A stretch of 64,000 nucleotides of DNA from assembly GCA_947044405.1 (NCBI GenBank), contig CAMRHE010000157.1:704501-768500 (forward strand), read 5' to 3'. Positions 63,085 to 64,000 of the stretch are shown here, in pieces (within the stretch, counting starts at the first letter, position 1; every line of letters begins with the position of its first letter). The notes beneath the pieces are model-generated. The model was not told the DNA's origin and searched no databases. It saw only the letters and a program-made list of their open reading frames with translations. The translations under genes and the position numbers were made by a program. Source of the stretch: Leptodactylus fallax. Lineage: Eukaryota; Chordata; Amphibia; Anura; Leptodactylidae.

Positions 63085-63477
63085 TTTCCCCTTATAAATA
63101 ACCCCCCTTATATTTAATAGTTCCCCCACTATAAATATTAGCCACTCTATAAATAATAGTTTGCCCCCTTAGCAGGTAATCCCTTTCCCTTACCAGAAAA
63201 CAATAAATATTTTACTCATCTTACCCCGCTCCCGCGATGAACGCAGCAGCTGAATTCTCTCCCTGTAGTAGTGGACAGGTGGCGTGATGCAGTGACATCA
63301 TTACGCCACCTACGCCGCGACGTCCTGTGCACAGCACGCTGATACGGCAGTGGAGCTCCCGGGATTCAAGTCATCAGGCTAAAAGCCTGATGCTCCAAAT
63401 ACCAGAGGCCCCTTTGGGGATGGGGGCCCTAGGCAATTGCCCAGTTTGCCAACTCCCCCCCCCTAATGCCAGCCCTG
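63085..63477. repeat. Minisatellite part 4 and right end of the hAT-like composite
   Basis: A short remainder of the array (to about 63180) is followed by unique-looking sequence with CpG-rich words near 63230-63320 and an inverted pair CATCAGGCTAAAAGCCTGATG (63372-63392). The end GGGCCCTAGGCAATTGCC leads to the CAGCCCTG terminus. The 63-aa ORF 63327-63518 crosses the element boundary and is not a gene. Confidence 0.55.
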
Positions 63478-63485
63478 CCTGTATA

Positions 63486-63833
63486 CAGCTCAGTCCCATT
63501 CAAATGATACACCCCTAGCACTGGGTACACAGCTATGGGAGACACCATGATGCGGCTCCACTTCTGGTCTCACAGTCACATAACTTCCAGGGGTTGGGAA
63601 CTACATGAACTGCAGATATGCTCTGCAATAAGTGATAGGAGGCTGCATTCCTCCTTGTAGCTGGTGCACTTGCAGGGTGATTTTCATATCCATAAAAATA
63701 GGATTCTCTCTACATTCCTTCATTGGTTTGTGGCCACAAAAGTATATTTCAGATCCTATTAAATGCCCCTATACAGCACTATTATTGATTTGGGAAGCAT
63801 TTTGGACCTGACAGACTCCCTTTAACCCCTTCA
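63486..63833. other. No gene; TTAA end at 63821-63833
   Basis: GACCTGACAGACTCCCTTTAA is a single TTAA end of the GGGAGTCTGTCA type. The left partner is not identified. The rest is unremarkable. Confidence 0.35.
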
Positions 63834-64000
63834 AGACCGAGCCCAAAAATGCGTTAAGGACCAGGACTCGTTTTTCAAAACTGACATGTGTCACTTTATA
63901 TGGCAATAACTTTGAGACGACTTAACTTACACAAGTGATTTTGAGATTGTTTTTTCGTGACACATTATACTTCATGTTAGTGGTAAACACTAATGAATAT
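63834..64000 (+). repeat. Start of the dispersed repeat seen at 349-1955
   Basis: AACCCCTTCAAGACCG, then ATGTGTCACTTTATATGGCA, ATAACTTTGAGACG and AAGTGATTTTGAGATTG, parallel 349-470. The copy runs off the window edge. No coding content. Confidence 0.55.

Larger units (their letters stand above)
53003..63477. mobile_element. Composite hAT-like element, 10.5 kb, with nested insertions
   Basis: Left end CAGGGCCGGTTTTAGACAAA and, reversed, right end CAGGGCTGGCATTAGGGGGG are imperfect inverted repeats. The flanks CCTGTATG (52995-53002) and CCTGTATA (63478-63485) agree at 7 of 8 positions, and 8-bp duplications are typical of hAT. GGGCCCC blocks follow each terminus. No hAT transposase is present. 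The interior is a degenerate minisatellite split by two Tc1 elements and a CR1 LINE. Without these the element is about 2.5 kb. Confidence 0.68.

Overview
The window looks like intergenic or intronic DNA from a large, transposon-rich vertebrate nuclear genome, most likely an anuran amphibian. The reasons are the many foldback MITEs bounded by TTAA with AAAGG-type ends (the T2/Kolobok type described from Xenopus), several Tc1-like elements, CR1, L2 and Tx1/L1 LINEs, a DIRS-like element and a Ty3/Gypsy element, with no bacterial gene organisation. I recognise no host protein-coding exon, rRNA or tRNA gene. Everything that can be named is a mobile element or a remnant of one. The species call is inference from repeat types only.

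Layout. 1-3700: an old repeat resembling a common frog family, interrupted at 1956-3529 by a structurally complete Tc1/mariner element (intact DD37E transposase, two transposase-binding-like repeats at each end). 3700-9400: MITEs, a small minisatellite and a CpG-rich patch. 10085-14896: two broken L2-type LINE pieces with a 460-bp near-perfect foldback between them. 15640-15905: a tRNA-derived SINE whose tail matches the L2 tail. 16448-25985: many TTAA MITEs, one nested in another. 26850-27410: a solo LTR. 27858-29523: a MITE carrying a deleted DIRS-like element with inverted terminal repeats, internal complementary region and a tyrosine recombinase remnant that lacks a start codon and is easily missed. 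31549-33345: more MITEs. 33640-38620: two decayed Tx1/L1-like ORF2 tails and a Tc1 element (34700-36325). 40014-47417: a full-length Ty3/Gypsy element with a 1698-aa Gag-Pol and a PNMA-like Gag. Part of its 5' LTR is a poly-G smear that looks like sequence error. 48464-50463: a second copy of the 34.7-kb Tc1 family, broken by a solo LTR. 53003-63477: a composite of about 10.5 kb with hAT-like ends and an 8-bp target duplication. Its interior is a degenerate (ATAATAG-C-rich-TTAT) minisatellite that has received an intact Tc1 (53958-55606), a nearly complete CR1 (56470-61190, minus strand) and a dead Tc1 (61479-63082). 63834-64000 returns to the repeat family seen at the left edge.

How the parts work together. 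Autonomous elements present as intact or near-intact ORFs are the DD37E Tc1, the DD34E Tc1 at 54 kb, the Gypsy element and, apart from one C-terminal frameshift, CR1. Others depend on enzymes supplied in trans: the SINE (likely on L2), the TTAA MITEs (on a T2/Kolobok or piggyBac-like transposase not seen here), the 367-bp Tc1 MITE, the hAT-like composite and the DIRS deletion derivative. The nesting gives a relative age order: old frog repeat before DD37E Tc1; MITE before DIRS-like element; hAT minisatellite before CR1 and both Tc1 elements; 48-kb Tc1 before its solo LTR.
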